Source: Gigaspora margarita
Taxonomy: Eukaryota > Glomeromycota > Glomeromycetes > Diversisporales > Gigasporaceae
DNA length: 64,000 nucleotides
Assembly (NCBI GenBank): GCA_009809945.1
Contig: WTPW01000188.1
Coordinates: 130,562 to 194,561 of the forward strand
Direction: 5' to 3'
Both the position numbers and the translations under genes were made by a program. This document shows, piece after piece, positions 12,723-24,184 of the stretch. Under the pieces are notes generated by a model. The model was not told the origin of the DNA. It made no database searches and saw nothing but the letters and a program-made list of their open reading frames with translations. How positions within the stretch are numbered: position 1 is the stretch's first letter; each line of letters begins with the position of its first letter.

Positions 12723-12881
12723 AGGGTTCCTCAACTTCAAATCAAATCAAATATTTGTCAAATCAAATCAAATTTGGTCAGATCTGAATTTGATCAAATC
12801 AAATATAGTCAAATTTGAATTTGAATTTGATCAAATATTTGATTCAAATATTTGAAGATCAAATCAAATTGCGGAACCCTA
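12723..12881. repeat. AAATCAAAT-rich palindromic repeat with AGGGTTCC ends
   Basis: Begins AGGGTTCC and ends GGAACCCT. The interior is made of tandem and inverted CAAATCAAAT / ATTTGATTTG units. A related block at about 60487-60728 also ends GGAACCCTA and is made of TCAAACTCAAA units, suggesting one family with evolving subrepeats. Confidence 0.7.
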
Positions 12882-12899
12882 GTTTTTTATTATTTTGTT

Positions 12900-13810
12900 A
12901 TTTAAATTAATTTATTTTTGTTATTTATTTCCCATTACTATACTTTTTAGATAACTTTGTCAGTACTTTATCATTAGGCATCGTCCATTTTGGAGCAACC
13001 TTTCTTCATCATTGGTGCTATCTATTTTGGAGCAATGGTTTTGGATTTCGTCTTTTACAGTTAGTCATTAGTCGGTGCTTTATCGTGTCGACTATTTTGT
13101 ATATTATTTGTCACTGGCACTATTGGTGTTTTTTCTTTTTTATCATATTTTTGTTAACGTGCTCTATTTCTAAATACTACTTTTTAGTTTTTTTCTTTTT
13201 AGGTTCTTCTAATTGCCTCAGGTGTTGCTGATTTTAACATTGCATTGAGTGCATTTCAAAGATTTTGCTTTTGGGTCTATTAGTTTTTTTGAGCGTTTCT
13301 TATATGACTATGTGGTGTCTTGTCGCTAATTTCATATGCGTTTCAGGGTTTTTTGGCATAGATTTCATTTTGGGTATCCTGTTAGTTTTCTTGGGTGCTC
13401 TCTTTTCGAGTTCATAGTATTCTCTGCTTGAGTTCATGGTGCTCTCTGTTCAAGTTTGTGGTGCTCTCTGTTCGAGTTCATAGTGCTCTCTGTTTAGTTT
13501 GTAGTTGCCTCAGATGTCTTGTTGCCAATTTTGATGTTGCTTTGGTGTGTTTTGGGTATTTTGCAAATTTTATCTTGGGTACTTTGTTAGTTTTTTTGGG
13601 CATTTTTGTGTAGCTTTATAGTTGCTTTTGGTGTTTTGTCATCGATTTGTTGAACTTTTTTCTTTAGCTATCATGGTCATTGGGTGTTTCTGTCTTGGTT
13701 AGTGTTGTATTATCACTAGTGTTTCATTAGTTATTTGCTATAGGATTGTATATTAGATTCCAAATTGTAACCAATTTGTTTTATAATAAATAAATAAAAA
13801 ATAAATAAAA
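12900..13810. other. Low-complexity, possibly retroelement 3' region
   Basis: T/G-rich strand composition with recurrent motifs, ending in AATAAATAAATAAAAAATAA-type A-rich sequence after CAAATTGTAACC. The inverted region 33240-33660 has a comparable but weak resemblance (CTCCAA motifs and GGTTAAATTGTGG near its end). A retroelement 3' untranslated region is possible, but no protein domain was recognised. Confidence 0.35.
13393..13510. repeat. About 28-bp tandem repeat
   Basis: About four to five imperfect units of GTGCTCTCTGTTCGAGTTCA. An open frame of 72 residues crosses it, but its sequence is only the translation of the repeat and its surroundings. Confidence 0.7.
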
Positions 13811-14103
13811 TTTTTATTAATTGCTTTATATTATTGTTATAGCAAAGTGATAATTAAGTAATTGTAAAAAATATATGAATATTCAAATTTATTTTTTTCT
13901 ACTTCAGTACTTTATATTGAGTACATATTGGGTACATGATGTATTACAGAATTTATATATTCAATATATATATGGCATGTATATAGCATGTATACTATAT
14001 GTGTACTATATATGTTCAATATGTTCTGATATTCTGCATGAACTCTACACATATCGGGTATATGTATAAATATATTCTACATATTGGTTACATATTATAT
14101 ATA

Positions 14104-14256
14104 CTGTTGGCCCTCCCAAAACTGATCCTATCAAAATCGATAACCTGTCAAATCTGATAAAAACTTAATCTACCAAGTTGGTACCTGATATATAAATCTA
14201 GTAGTTTATAATGTTTTCAAATCCAATACCCATACCGGTTTGGGGAGGGCAAACAG
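14104..14256. repeat. MITE, family A, second copy
   Basis: Matches 71-256 through most of its length, including GATAAAAACTTAATCTACCA and the right terminus CCGGTTTGGGGAGGGC. It is about 30 bp shorter inside and slightly diverged at the ends (CTGTTGGCCC, CAAACAG). TA flanks it. It sits inside the right arm of the 3.5-kb element, so it inserted later. Confidence 0.8.
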
Positions 14257-14319
14257 TATATCATATATATATCAGGTACCCGATATTATACTAATATGTA
14301 TAATTTTGACCTGTGCTAG

Positions 14320-14979
14320 TAAAAAAACTTCTAAAAAGAATTTCATTAAAGCAAGATGCACTAATGTAACTGATAGCAATTAAATTATAAAATTTTGATT
14401 GTTTACAAATTAGCTAATGAGACAAAAACAGAAATGAGATCTAAACTTGTTTTAGAGCATTAATAAAAAATGTCTAGAAGCAATTTACCAATAAAATAAC
14501 TTCTAATCTAATCTTTAACTAACTTCTACCCTTATTTTAGAACTTTGAACATATAGTACAGGGTCATGCTTTATATATTTTAGCAAAAACCTGAAAATTA
14601 AGAAGTAAAAAAATATTTTTTGCAATTAGCTTGGCATCCAGTAGTCAAATTTGAATAAAATATTTTTTAAAATAAAGCTCTCAGTAATGCACATCTAAAA
14701 AAAAGTTTATTCAATTATGATTACAGGACCCAAGATATTTATAAAAATATAATTTTTTAGTTTTTAATAAATTAGGTCAAACTTGACCAAAATCTAATTA
14801 TGATCTATATTAGAGATATCTGAGGTTCTCTTATTTTAATTAATAGCAATTTTTTATGTACTTCAGTTTTATGTAACCTTGTGTACCTCAATTTTGATCA
14901 ACCAATAAAATCATTCAGTTTATTTTATGCCACACTTGATTATTTTAATTTTTTAAAAATATTTTTAACTTTGATCAAA
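14320..14979. other. AT-rich intergenic DNA
   Basis: No gene or clear repeat structure recognised; transitions gradually into the satellite that begins near 14980. Confidence 0.4.
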
Positions 14980-15090
14980 TATATCTTGAAACCATCTGAC
15001 CAAATTTGATCAGTTTTTTTTTCTTTGAATTCTATAGCATTACATAATTAAAATAAAAACCTGATCAAATTTGGTTAGATAGGTGCCAAG

Positions 15091-15324
15091 CAGGGTTGGC
15101 AATGGATATACTCATTAAAAAACTTGCAAACCAATAGAGCCAATAGAACCAATGGAACCAATAGAGCCAATAGAGCCAATGGAATTAGTTATTAGTTATT
15201 AACAAATATTATATTATAAGCTAGTTGGACTCCATTGGCTCCATTCGCAAATTATTCTCAATAGAGCAATGGAGTAGTATTAATAGAGTTGTTCTCTATT
15301 CACCCCAATGGATAATGTTCCTGC
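15091..15324. repeat. MITE inserted in the satellite
   Basis: Interrupts a satellite unit between GTGCCAAG and CTACCAAG, which look like a diverged target duplication of about 7-8 bp. The element starts CAGGGTTGGCAATGGATA and contains tandem AATAGAGCC / AATGGA motifs whose complements (TTGGCTCCATT) lie in the right half. The start and target size suggest a hAT-type MITE, which is inference. Confidence 0.5.
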
Positions 15325-16029
15325 TACCAAGATATCTTTAATAAAATTTTGAAAAAAAATTTGCTGCAAACTTATATTTAATAAATATTTAGAATTTTAT
15401 AAAAATTTGATTGAAGATATCTTGAAACCCATCTGACCAAATTTGATCAACTTTTTTGTTTAAATTCTATAGTTTTTTTTACAAATAAAATAAGAAAGAT
15501 AATCAAATTTGGTCAGGTAGGTGACAAGATAACTTTGATAAAATTTTGTAACCAATTTTTGCCACAGCATATATTTGATAAATGTTTAGAATTTTATGAA
15601 ATCTTTGATCAAAGAAATCTTGAAGCCCACCTAACCAACTTTGATCAACTTCTTTTTTTTTAAAATTCTATACTTTTTATAATTAAAATAAAAAAAAGTT
15701 GATTGAATTTGGCCAGATAGGTGCCAAGATATCTTTAATCAAAATTTAAAACCAACTTTTGTCACAGTTTATATTTGTTAGATGTTTAAAATTTTACAAA
15801 AACTTAGATAAAATATATCTTGGTCTCACCTGACCAGATTTGATCAACTTTTTTTCTTTAAATTCTACAGCTTTCTATAATTAAAATAAAAAAAGTTGAT
15901 CAAATTTGATTAGGTAAATGCCAAGATATATTTGATCAAAGTTTTTGTAAAATTCTAAATATCTAACAAATATATGCTGTACCAAAAATTCTTTTCAAAC
16001 TTTGATTGAATATATCTTGGCACTAGAAA

Positions 16030-16366
16030 TACATCAGTCCTGAAAAAGACTGGTCCCAGATGAGACTAATAAGAACTGTGAACCATTAAAAGGACTGGTC
16101 CTGGACCAGTCCTTGTAAATATAGCTGTAATACTCATATCACCCAATCAAATTTCTTGACCAGGTGTAATATAGATTATATGATATTTGTTTACATCTAA
16201 CAGCAGTAATTACATCATTTTTGGCCAATAAGATCTTATACATTAGGATATCACATAATTATTAAAGGACTATTTTTAAAAATAAGAATAGGACCAGACC
16301 AGGACTATAAATCCTATGATAACAGTCTTATTAAAGACTAGACCAGACTGAACCAGACTGATGCAT
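16030..16366. repeat. Foldback with GGACTGGTCC subrepeats
   Basis: Left end ATACATCAGTCC and right end GACTGATGCAT are inverted. Both halves hold several copies of AGACTGGTCC / GGACCAGTC, including a perfect local hairpin near 16094-16114. It interrupts the surrounding satellite. Confidence 0.65.
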
Positions 16367-16609
16367 CCTATTTGGCACCCATCTGGCTGAATTTAATCAA
16401 CTTTTTTTTTATTTAATTATAAAATATAGGGCTAGTTAGTAGAAAGGGAGAGATGTTTTTTATGGTTAAAAAATTTTATTGGCCTATTAAATAAAGTATA
16501 TTCAGAGGTATAATCTTAATTAGTATAGTAAATTATACTCTTTTATAATAATTTATTTAAATATTTAATTTTATGTAATCTTGACAAAAGTGCAAATAAA
16601 CATAATCTG

Positions 16610-16676
16610 CACTAATCTACATTGATTTATATTAATTTATATTGATTTATATTGATTTACATTGGTTTATATATAC
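16610..16676. repeat. Short tandem repeat (ATATTGATTT)n
   Basis: About six imperfect 10-12-bp units in AT-rich spacer that otherwise (16370-17110) shows nothing recognisable. Confidence 0.6.
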
Positions 16677-17599
16677 ATAATAATAATAACGATCTGTCCA
16701 AAATTTTTTGCACAATATACAAAATCTGCAGTTAATATCAAATTTTTATTAACATATTTTTATTGATTTTAACTTGCTTTGAATTGATATTTGAATGTAC
16801 TATATCTATTAGCTAACATAAAGTAGGGAATAGAGTTGCAAAAATTATACTAATAGTTAATTACATTACTTAATTACAAGTTACACAATTAATAATTATA
16901 TAATCATTTAGTTGCTTAACCATTATATTTGAATACTTAAAAAATTAGCTTTAATTTATTTGGATAATGGGTCTAATCACATGAGTTTAGCCAATTAGTT
17001 TGAATTTGTATTAATTATTATTTTGATCAGAAAATCAATAATGTAATGTTCTCAAAATTTTGATTAGATCAAAAATAGTGCTCTTTTTACTGAATAGCCC
17101 ATATATAGAATTCAAAAAAAGTTAATTAAATTTGGTTAGGTGGGTTCTAAGATATCTTTGATCAAAGATTTTGTAAAATTCTAAACATCTATCAAATATA
17201 AGCTATAGCAAAATTGTTTACAAAATTTGATTGAAGATATCTTGGCACCTACCTGGCCAATTTCAATTATCTTTTCTTTATTTTAATTATAAATAGCTGT
17301 AGAATTCAAAGAAAAAAAGTTATCAAATTTGGTCAGATGAGATCAAAATATCTTTGATCAAAGATTTTGTAAAATTCTAAATATCTATCAAATATATGAT
17401 GTGGCAAAATTTGCTTTTAAAATTTGAATAAAGATATCTTGGCACCCACCTGACCAAATTTGATCAACTTTTTTTTTATTTTAATTATGAATTGCTATAA
17501 AATTCAAAAAAAAGTTGTTTGAATTTGGTTTGGTGGGTTTCAAGATATATTCAATAAAGTTAAAAATTTTTTAAAAATTTAAATGATCTGCAGAAAATA

Positions 17600-18112
17600 A
17601 TTTGACCAATTTTATTGGTTGATTCTAATTGAGGTACACAAGTTTATACAAAACTGAAGTACAAAAAAAAATTGCCATTTGATTAAATATCAAAAACATA
17701 AAATTTGATTCTATTAATAGATTTAAAAGTTATTTTAAAATTTCTAGTAGTAATTTCTCAACAATTAGCTATTTAAACTTATTCAACTGTTTTTATTTTA
17801 ATTTTATAAATTTATAGAATTAAATTAAAGTTATGTAATTTAGTGCATATGCATTGTAATGCACCATCTAATCAATAATCAGATTGTAAGATCAGATATA
17901 ATATAAAATCAATAAAATAGCAATGTTTTCTAAAAAATTACTTGTAGCTCAAAATTTTGCTTATAAACCTACCTTTTGTATAATAACAAAAATTCTTTCC
18001 AAAATTTTGGGTTAGAACTTTTGCTAAAATACCCTATCCTAACCTAACCTTAACCTAACCCTCACTCTAACCCTAAACTAATAAATTAATTATTATTTTA
18101 ATCTTATGTTAT
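17600..18112. other. Intergenic DNA left of the hAT element
   Basis: No gene. Contains the dispersed repeat shared with 10040-10135 and a degenerate telomere-like run (CCTAACC/CTAACCC units, about 18030-18078). Confidence 0.5.
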
Positions 18113-18120
18113 ACCAGAAC

Positions 18121-21059
18121 TAGTGTTCCACAGAACCGAACTGAAGAACCAGAATCTACCCGGAACTGAACCCCCAGTTCGGTTTCGGGACCATCATTTT
18201 TAGAATAATTTTGGTTCCAGGTCTCGATTCATACCCGAACGGGTAATACCCGGATCCGCATATTGATATAACATAGTTTCATCTTTGTATAACTTAAAAA
18301 AATTCTTGTACTGGTATAAGAAAAATAAAATTCTTGTACCGGGAACGCGTCATCCAAGCGGCTATTACTTTTTTTTTTCCTTCGCGAAATAAAATTTCCA
18401 CATCTAGTAAAAAGTAGTTTGAATTTCTTTGAGAATTTTTGTTGAGAATTAACTGTTGGTGTTCCTATATAAGTACGAATAAGTAAGTAAACTTGATTTG
18501 TAATATTTAAACTTGAAAAAAAAATTAAATTTTATTTTTATAAAAAGCTGTTATGTCAACTTCGCCAATCTCACCAACCTGCCAATCTCGCTTTGGCCGT
18601 CATCATCATTCGAGTCTGAAGATGAAATAAATGTCTCGGATAAAACTAAAGCATCGTCTGTTTTAGGATCAGATCCTGCTACTACTGTAAATAATGGGTC
18701 ATTTGTGTGAAATTATTTTAAAAAGCTAGGGTCTTCCGCCAAATGTGATATCTGTGGAACCTCATTAAAATATGCAGATAGTTCAACCACAAATCTCAGA
18801 AAGCATCACAAGCTTCGCACTCATATAAATAAAGTGCCAGATCTGAATAATAAAAATAAATCTACTTCTGTCTTGGATATGTTAAGAAAAAACTAGCAAA
18901 TTGGTTCTCGTGAAGAGTTTGATCAAGGAAAACTTGGTAATATGATCAAGCAATGGATTATCATGCACAATCGGCCATTTTACCTTGTTGAAGACTACGG
19001 ACTTAAAGCAATAATTGCATATTTGGAACCCCAAGCAAAAGGTATGCTATTGGTAATATGTTATGATTATTTATTGCGGTATATTATTTAATTTACATAT
19101 ATTTTTATTAGTACCCTCTGCTGATTCAGTAAAAAGACATATGATGAACATTTTTGAAGAAGAACGTGGAATACTCAAAAAAAAACTACAGGAAGTCCCA
19201 GGTGGTATTTCATTAACCACTGATATATGGACGACGGGCACTTATGAAAAATCATTCATGGCAGTTACGATTCATTATTTGGATAGTTCATGGCATATGA
19301 AATGTTTATTGTTAGATTTTATTCACATGGATGGTTCACATAGTGGTGTAGCAATCTCTAATGCATTAGAAGATTGTTTGCAATCTATGGGTTTAATTTC
19401 AAAGTTAGTTGCAGTTACGCACGATAATGCGTCGGCTAATATTAAATTTTTAAATGAATTCTCAAATTCTGTAGCACAAAATGGAATTCAATTTGATAGT
19501 ATACAACAATCAATTCGATGTTTTGGTCATGTTTTAAATCTTGCTATGCAAAATTTGCTTAGACATGTAGGTAATGAAGTTGGAAAGCTGCGTATTTTGA
19601 TTAAAAGCATCAGAGGTTCACGACCACTTCATAAGAAATTTAAAGCTGCATGCCAAATCAATAATATAAATGTATTGAAACCAATCATTGACGTTTCTAC
19701 TAGATGGAATTCCACCTTGAAATGATCGAGAGGGCATTGAAATTACAAAGCATGTTGGATGCTTTTGCTCGTGCAGAAAGAGATCTTAATAATTATGTCC
19801 TTACTAAATCAGAATGGAACAAATTAGGGCAACTTGTAGGAATTTTGCAACCATTTAAAGAAGCAACAACTATTATGTCGTCTTCAGCATATCCTACATT
19901 ATCAATGAGTGTGCCTCTTTATTATGAATTAGTCAAGACTCTTGAAGAATCTAAAGAAAATGATGAAATACCCACGTGGCTTATTCAAGGATGTGACACT
20001 GCGATTGAAAAATGTTTAACCTATTGTCGTAAAACAAGTGTACTGCATCTTGCAGCAATAGTGTTGGATCCAAGATTAAAATTCAATATTTTGAAGAACT
20101 TGGCTGGTCATTGCATCTTGTTGCGCAAATTAAAAACATGCAAGTATTTAATTTATTTTATAATCTTTTTATTATAATATTTTTATATAATAAATATTTA
20201 ATTTTTACTAATATTTTTAGTATTAAAAGTAAATATGAAAGCAGCTATGCACCTCCTTCTAGTCAAAACACTTACTCAATACTTGAACTATCTCCAGCTA
20301 GTATTGCAAAGAGAATTTACAAGCGAGCTCGTATTGAATCTGAAAGTGAATTAGATACCTACTTGTTGATGCCTCTTGTAGATTCGGATAAGAATATCTT
20401 GGAATGGTGGCAGGAAAATGAACCAAATTTTCCAAACCTTGCAAAATTTGCTCGTGATTGTCTTCCTATACCAGGCACTAGTGTGCTGAGTGAGCAAATT
20501 TTTAGTATCAGTGGTGATATGATTACGGATAAACGAAATAGATTGGCAGACAAAACTGTACGGGTTGCAATGTGTTTAAGATCATGGTGGCGAGAATTTG
20601 AAGGAATTTAATTTTTTTTTCATAAACCAGGAATAGTTTACTGTTAATTCATTTTAAAATTTATGTAATAAGAAAAAAAAATAGCAAAGACTAATGGAAT
20701 TCTTGGCGGGTATAACTAATTAGTTAGGATTAACTAATTCATTGCTTTATTTTATAAAAAAAAAAAAAAAAAATTGCAATTCGATATTATAGCTTGCTTT
20801 TATAGTGCATACAAGAGAATACTCTATATAATTAGCACTAGATTTTATAATAAAATTTTAATAAATAGTTCTTGGTTGCTTGTTCAATTATGAAGAGTTC
20901 TTGAATAATATAAATTCTAGCATATAGTATTTCTATACCGGGTCAGTTCCGGATCCAGTATAACACGGTTCCGGGTTCACAAAAGGACCCGGTATCATGT
21001 GATGGGTCAGGTCCAGATCCTTAAAGGACCCGCCCAGAACCGTACTTTGCAGAACACTA
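18121..21059 (+). mobile_element. hAT DNA transposon, defective
   Basis: 2,939-bp element flanked by a perfect 8-bp target duplication ACCAGAAC (18113-18120 and 21060-21067). Ends are inverted: TAGTGTTCCACAGAACCG on the left; the right end is the complement of TAGTGTTCTGCAAAGTACGG. Subterminal 100-150 bp on each side are rich in GGACCCG / CCCGGAAC-type motifs in both orientations, as is usual for hAT transposase binding regions. The interior carries one transposase gene with BED zinc finger, RNase H-like core and hATC dimerisation region, which is broken. The intact target duplication and recognisable protein indicate a fairly recent insertion. Confidence 0.93.
18553..20611 (+). pseudogene. 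hAT transposase (BED finger, hATC), broken
   Basis: Domains in order: BED zinc finger near 18700-18830 (NYFKKLG, CDICGTSL, TNLRKHHKLRTH); a catalytic core beginning TTDIWTTGTYEKSF with the first aspartate; THDNASAN with the second; hATC near 20350-20600 (ELDTYLLMP, EWWQEN, FARDCLPIPGTSVLSEQIFS, NRLADKTVRVAMCLRSWW). An intron at 19042-19111 joins EPQAK to VPSADSVKRHM; a second probable intron lies at about 20155-20220. Breaks: a frame change between the only nearby ATG (18553) and the BED frame, TGG to TGA at 18708-18710, a TAG near 18895, one-base deletions near 19718 and 20085. It is unlikely to make an active transposase. Confidence 0.88.
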
Positions 21060-21074
21060 ACCAGAACTTATGAG

Positions 21075-22045
21075 GTGCATCATAATGCATAAGGTAGATA
21101 TGTCTAATTCGGTGCACCTAAGTTCTACGATGAATACCATATAACATATCGATCAGAATCAGATAATTTTGGTACCATTCGATTTGTCTCATCAAGACAA
21201 ATTGAATGACACCAAAATCACCTAAATCCGATCACTCAATCATGAGATATCACGTTTTAATGATTATCTTAAAACATAGATCAATTTTGGCACAGTGCCT
21301 AATTCGGCGCACTAATGATCTCTACTGATATCTTGTGAACCATTGATCCAAATTATACAATTTTGGTACTATTCGATTCGTCACGATGAGACAAGTTGGA
21401 TAGTACTAAAATTATGTGATTATGATCGATAGTTCACAAGTTATCATTATTTAATCAAAATAACCCATGTAAAGCAAAGTTTGAAACTAAAATAAAATCA
21501 TCGATAACCATTGACAGACTGGTCCATTTTTGATGATTTTACCACCAAACTAACTGCCTTGAAGAGGCGATTCCAACAAGCCCATTAAAATCTAATCACG
21601 GCATCACAAGATCGTTAAAGATTTTCTTATTATTTTGAAAATTAGATTAGTTAAACTAATTAATTTTTATTCAAAGTAATAAGAAAATCTTAACGATCTT
21701 GTGATCCCGTTATTGGATTTTAATGATTTTGGGCTCGTTGGAATCGTCTCTTCAAGGCGGCCATTTTGGTGGTCAAATTGTCAAAATGGACCAGTCTATC
21801 AAAATTTATCTACGATTTTATACTAATTTTCAAAGATTATATATAAGTAGGTTATTTTGGTTAAATGAAAATATCTTGTGAATTATCAGTCAGAAGCACA
21901 TGATTTTGGTACCATTCGATCCGTCTCGATAAGATGAATCGAATGGTACCAATATCACGTGATTCTGATCAACAGTTCGTAAGATATTGTTAGTGCGCCA
22001 AATTAGGCACTACGCCAAATTAGGCATATCTACCTTATGTGCCAA
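21075..22045. repeat. Large (about 1-kb) palindromic foldback
   Basis: Outer arms: CATAAGGTAGATATGTCTAA at the left and its complement near 22015-22037 at the right. Inner arms: TTTGGTACCATTCGAT, GACTGGTCCATTTT, GAGGCGATTCCAACAAGCCC and CAAGATCGTTAAGATTTTC, each with complement. The fold centre is near 21650. Arms contain internal duplications such as AATTCGGCGCACTAA and AATTCGGTGCACC. No coding frame. Confidence 0.75.
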
Positions 22046-22143
22046 AATATAAAATTCTTAAATTAAATTATATTTTATCAAATTTGACAGTTTGGTAAAT
22101 ATTGGGTATATACTAGGTGACAACTCTTCTAGTATATATTTAA

Positions 22144-22412
22144 TAGTCTATTATAAATCTGCCAAATTCTTGTAGTATATTAGTAGCATCTTGATAGCAT
22201 ATTTGGTAAGATACCAGAAGGTAGATTAATACCCATGATATAACAATAACAAATCAGAATATCTCAATATATTACTCTTAAACCAAGAGCACTAAGAGTA
22301 AGATATTAGGATGTTCTAATATATTACTATTATATTGCTAGTATTAATCTACTTTCTGGTATTTTATGCAGCGAATATACTACAAGTATTTGGCAAATTT
22401 ATAGTAGACAAT
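22144..22412. repeat. Palindromic MITE
   Basis: Arms TCTATTATAAATCTGCCAAA and complement; further in, CTTGTAGTATATT and ATACCAGAAGGTAGATTAAT pair with the right half. The fold centre is near 22280. The flanks (AATTGGGTACATACTAGG and AATATTGGGTATATACTAGG) are themselves similar, suggesting insertion into or nesting within an older inverted repeat spanning about 22080-22460. Confidence 0.7.
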
Positions 22413-22654
22413 TGGGTACATACTAGGAAACTTGTTTTTAGTATGTACTCCAATTTTTATTGATTCAGCCTATAAAAAGTTAAAAATCCAAAATATCAGA
22501 AAGAATTAAAATTGGGCAATTTTAATTTTTTGAACTTTAACTAATGATTTTTTAACAATCAACTTTCCAAATTTTATAAAAAATTTATGTTTTAATTCTG
22601 TAAATATAGAATTAAATATTTATTAGAATTTAAAAAAATTAAACTGTAGCAGGA

Positions 22655-23960
22655 ACATGGTGACTTAGTTAAGTTGGATGTTTGTCACCTCCCAAGTATT
22701 TGTGACTACAGGTCATAGTTTGAATCCTACCGAAGACATTTTTCAAAAATTCATACCTGTGTTATGTTAACTCAAACTAGAAGCTGGATTGGTAGATCTG
22801 TAACCTGGCTTGCACCAAGGGTGTATTGGTATAACAACAATACTAATTTGGGAGCTCTGCATAGGGTGAGTAAAAATAGCACCTGGGGGCAGTGTTGTAC
22901 ATTTTCGCTGTCCCAGCCTTTTTTTGGCATGTCCCAACGTTCCAGCGTCCCAAGTGTTCCAACTATGTCCCAAGTCTTAATAATTAATAAATTAATTTAA
23001 AAAAATACATGATTATATTTTTTCTAGATGCTGAACACATTTCTGAAAAAATTAAAATTAGATTATCTTAATAAAATTTTAAGTAATTTCAATTTAAAAA
23101 ATTGTTCCAAAATGTCCCAAAATGTCCCAGCTCATGTCCCAACTGTCCCATGTACAACACTGCCTGGGGGTGCCAGAATATGAAACATGCTTGGCAAGCC
23201 CCAAGCAGAGAATAGTTAGCTTTTGACAGTATTACAAAATAGAGACAGAATGGGTAGGCTAGTGAGAAATCTAGGACATACAGAGGGTTGAAGAACCCTA
23301 CCAACTGAGCTGCCAGAGTTAACTAGAAGAAAAGACATGTGTTATAGAAGCGTGGACCAAATAAAAGGAGACCATAGGGCATCTTAAAAGCCTGGCTGAC
23401 CAATCCTTCTAGGCAATCAGATTGGAAGTTTTGGGAAGTACGGGGAAATATGCTCAGAAAGGCAAAGAGATGGGGTGCTGGGGTTGGTAAACTTCACAAG
23501 GGCAGAAGTAGGTATTGGTAAGAGGACAGGAGTTACCTTGTCTTGCAAGTGTTGGTCTTAGCCATAGCGACAATTACTGAAATGTAGGTGAATACCTGAG
23601 TGGGACAGGTACTACTCTACCAAGTTTTTTACGAGTATACCTGCTATAACAGTATGGAGTTCTAAGGGTATAGAACTAGTATCTGAAACAATGTTCAAGT
23701 GATACAAGAGGGTTGGCAAGAGGAATAAGGATCAGAGGATTTAAAATAGGCAATATCAGTATATGGGTTGCAGGTATAGCAGCTGGTGTAGAACCTTAGA
23801 GTGGCTACTTAAATAGGCAACCAAAAATTGTGGGTGTGGCTAGTTATACTCTTGTCATTGTAACAAATGCCAGTAGTCCTCCATGTGGGATTATTGACAT
23901 CCCTAAATCTTGAATAAAAATTTTCTGATCCCAAAGTGGACACTTTGAATACAAAAATTT
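22655..23960 (+). mobile_element. tRNA-headed retroposon, copy 1
   Basis: The head resembles a tRNA gene with A box TGACTTAGTTAAGTTGGATG (22661-22680) and B box GTTTGAATCC (about 22718-22727), as in SINEs. The body matches copy 2 (24190-25235) in blocks such as GCTGACCAATCCTTCT, TGTTATAGAAG and GGTTGCAGGTAT. The 3' end carries GAATAAAA and CCCAAAGTGGACACTTTGAA, then A-rich sequence. Without the 273-bp MITE inserted at 22890-23162 it is about 1.03 kb, long for a SINE. It has no protein. Confidence 0.65.
22890..23162. repeat. hAT-type MITE, copy 1, inside the retroposon
   Basis: TIR CAGTGTTGTACA and complement TGTACAACACTG, flanked by a perfect 8-bp duplication CCTGGGGG (22882-22889 and 23163-23170). 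Subterminal regions contain repeated TGTCCCAA motifs. Related copies at 44645-44922 and 45250-45508 use TGTCCAA and share the core AATAATTAATAAAT..TCTAGATG. Confidence 0.9.
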
Positions 23961-24180
23961 GAAGTGTAGCTAGTATTTGATCTGTTACAAAAATTCTTTA
24001 GTAATACAAAACAGCTCTGCAAAACTATAAAAGTTATAAGCTACTAGCTCAGCTAAATAATATTTAACTTGTGTTATGTAAAACTGGTTTAGAGCTATAA
24101 TATTATAATATACTATAGCTATAACTAATTAAAATTAGTTAGAGAAAATGTTATACTAAATAATAAATAATAACAAAAAT
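23961..24180. other. Spacer between retroposon copies
   Basis: AT-rich with CTATAGCTATAAC / TTAGTTAGAG motifs; nothing recognised. Confidence 0.4.
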
Positions 24181-24184
24181 TATA

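Larger units (their letters stand above)
10801..14319. repeat. 3.5-kb TIR element enclosing T-rich DNA
   Basis: The left end reads CTGCACAGGTCAAAA. The right end is the complement of CTAGCACAGGTCAAAATTAT. TA flanks both sides. Subterminal regions on both sides carry inverted copies of TATCGGGTACCTGATA-type palindromes. The interior holds low-complexity T-rich DNA, several small MITEs and a degraded transcribed-looking segment. No transposase was seen, so the element is non-autonomous or a composite. Confidence 0.6.
14980..17600. repeat. Satellite-like repeat built on TTTGATCAAAG
   Basis: Units of about 185-190 bp contain inverted halves: CCAAATTTGATCAACTTTTT, AAATTCTATAG and AAGATATCTTTGATCAAAG, each also as complement. 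They are clear at 14980-16020 and 17110-17600. The gap between is filled by inserted elements and AT-rich spacer. Diverged relatives occur at 45740-46200. There is no coding capacity. Confidence 0.7.

Noticed and set aside
13395-13613. 72-residue cysteine- and valine-rich frame
   Set aside because: Derived from a 28-bp tandem repeat in low-complexity DNA.
10801-14319. LTR-type retroelement based on paired ends
   Set aside because: The ends are inverted, not direct, and no gag- or pol-like protein was seen.
22661-22735. A genuine tRNA gene
   Set aside because: A and B boxes are present but the acceptor stem does not pair well by eye and the sequence is the head of a dispersed A-tailed repeat with two more copies.
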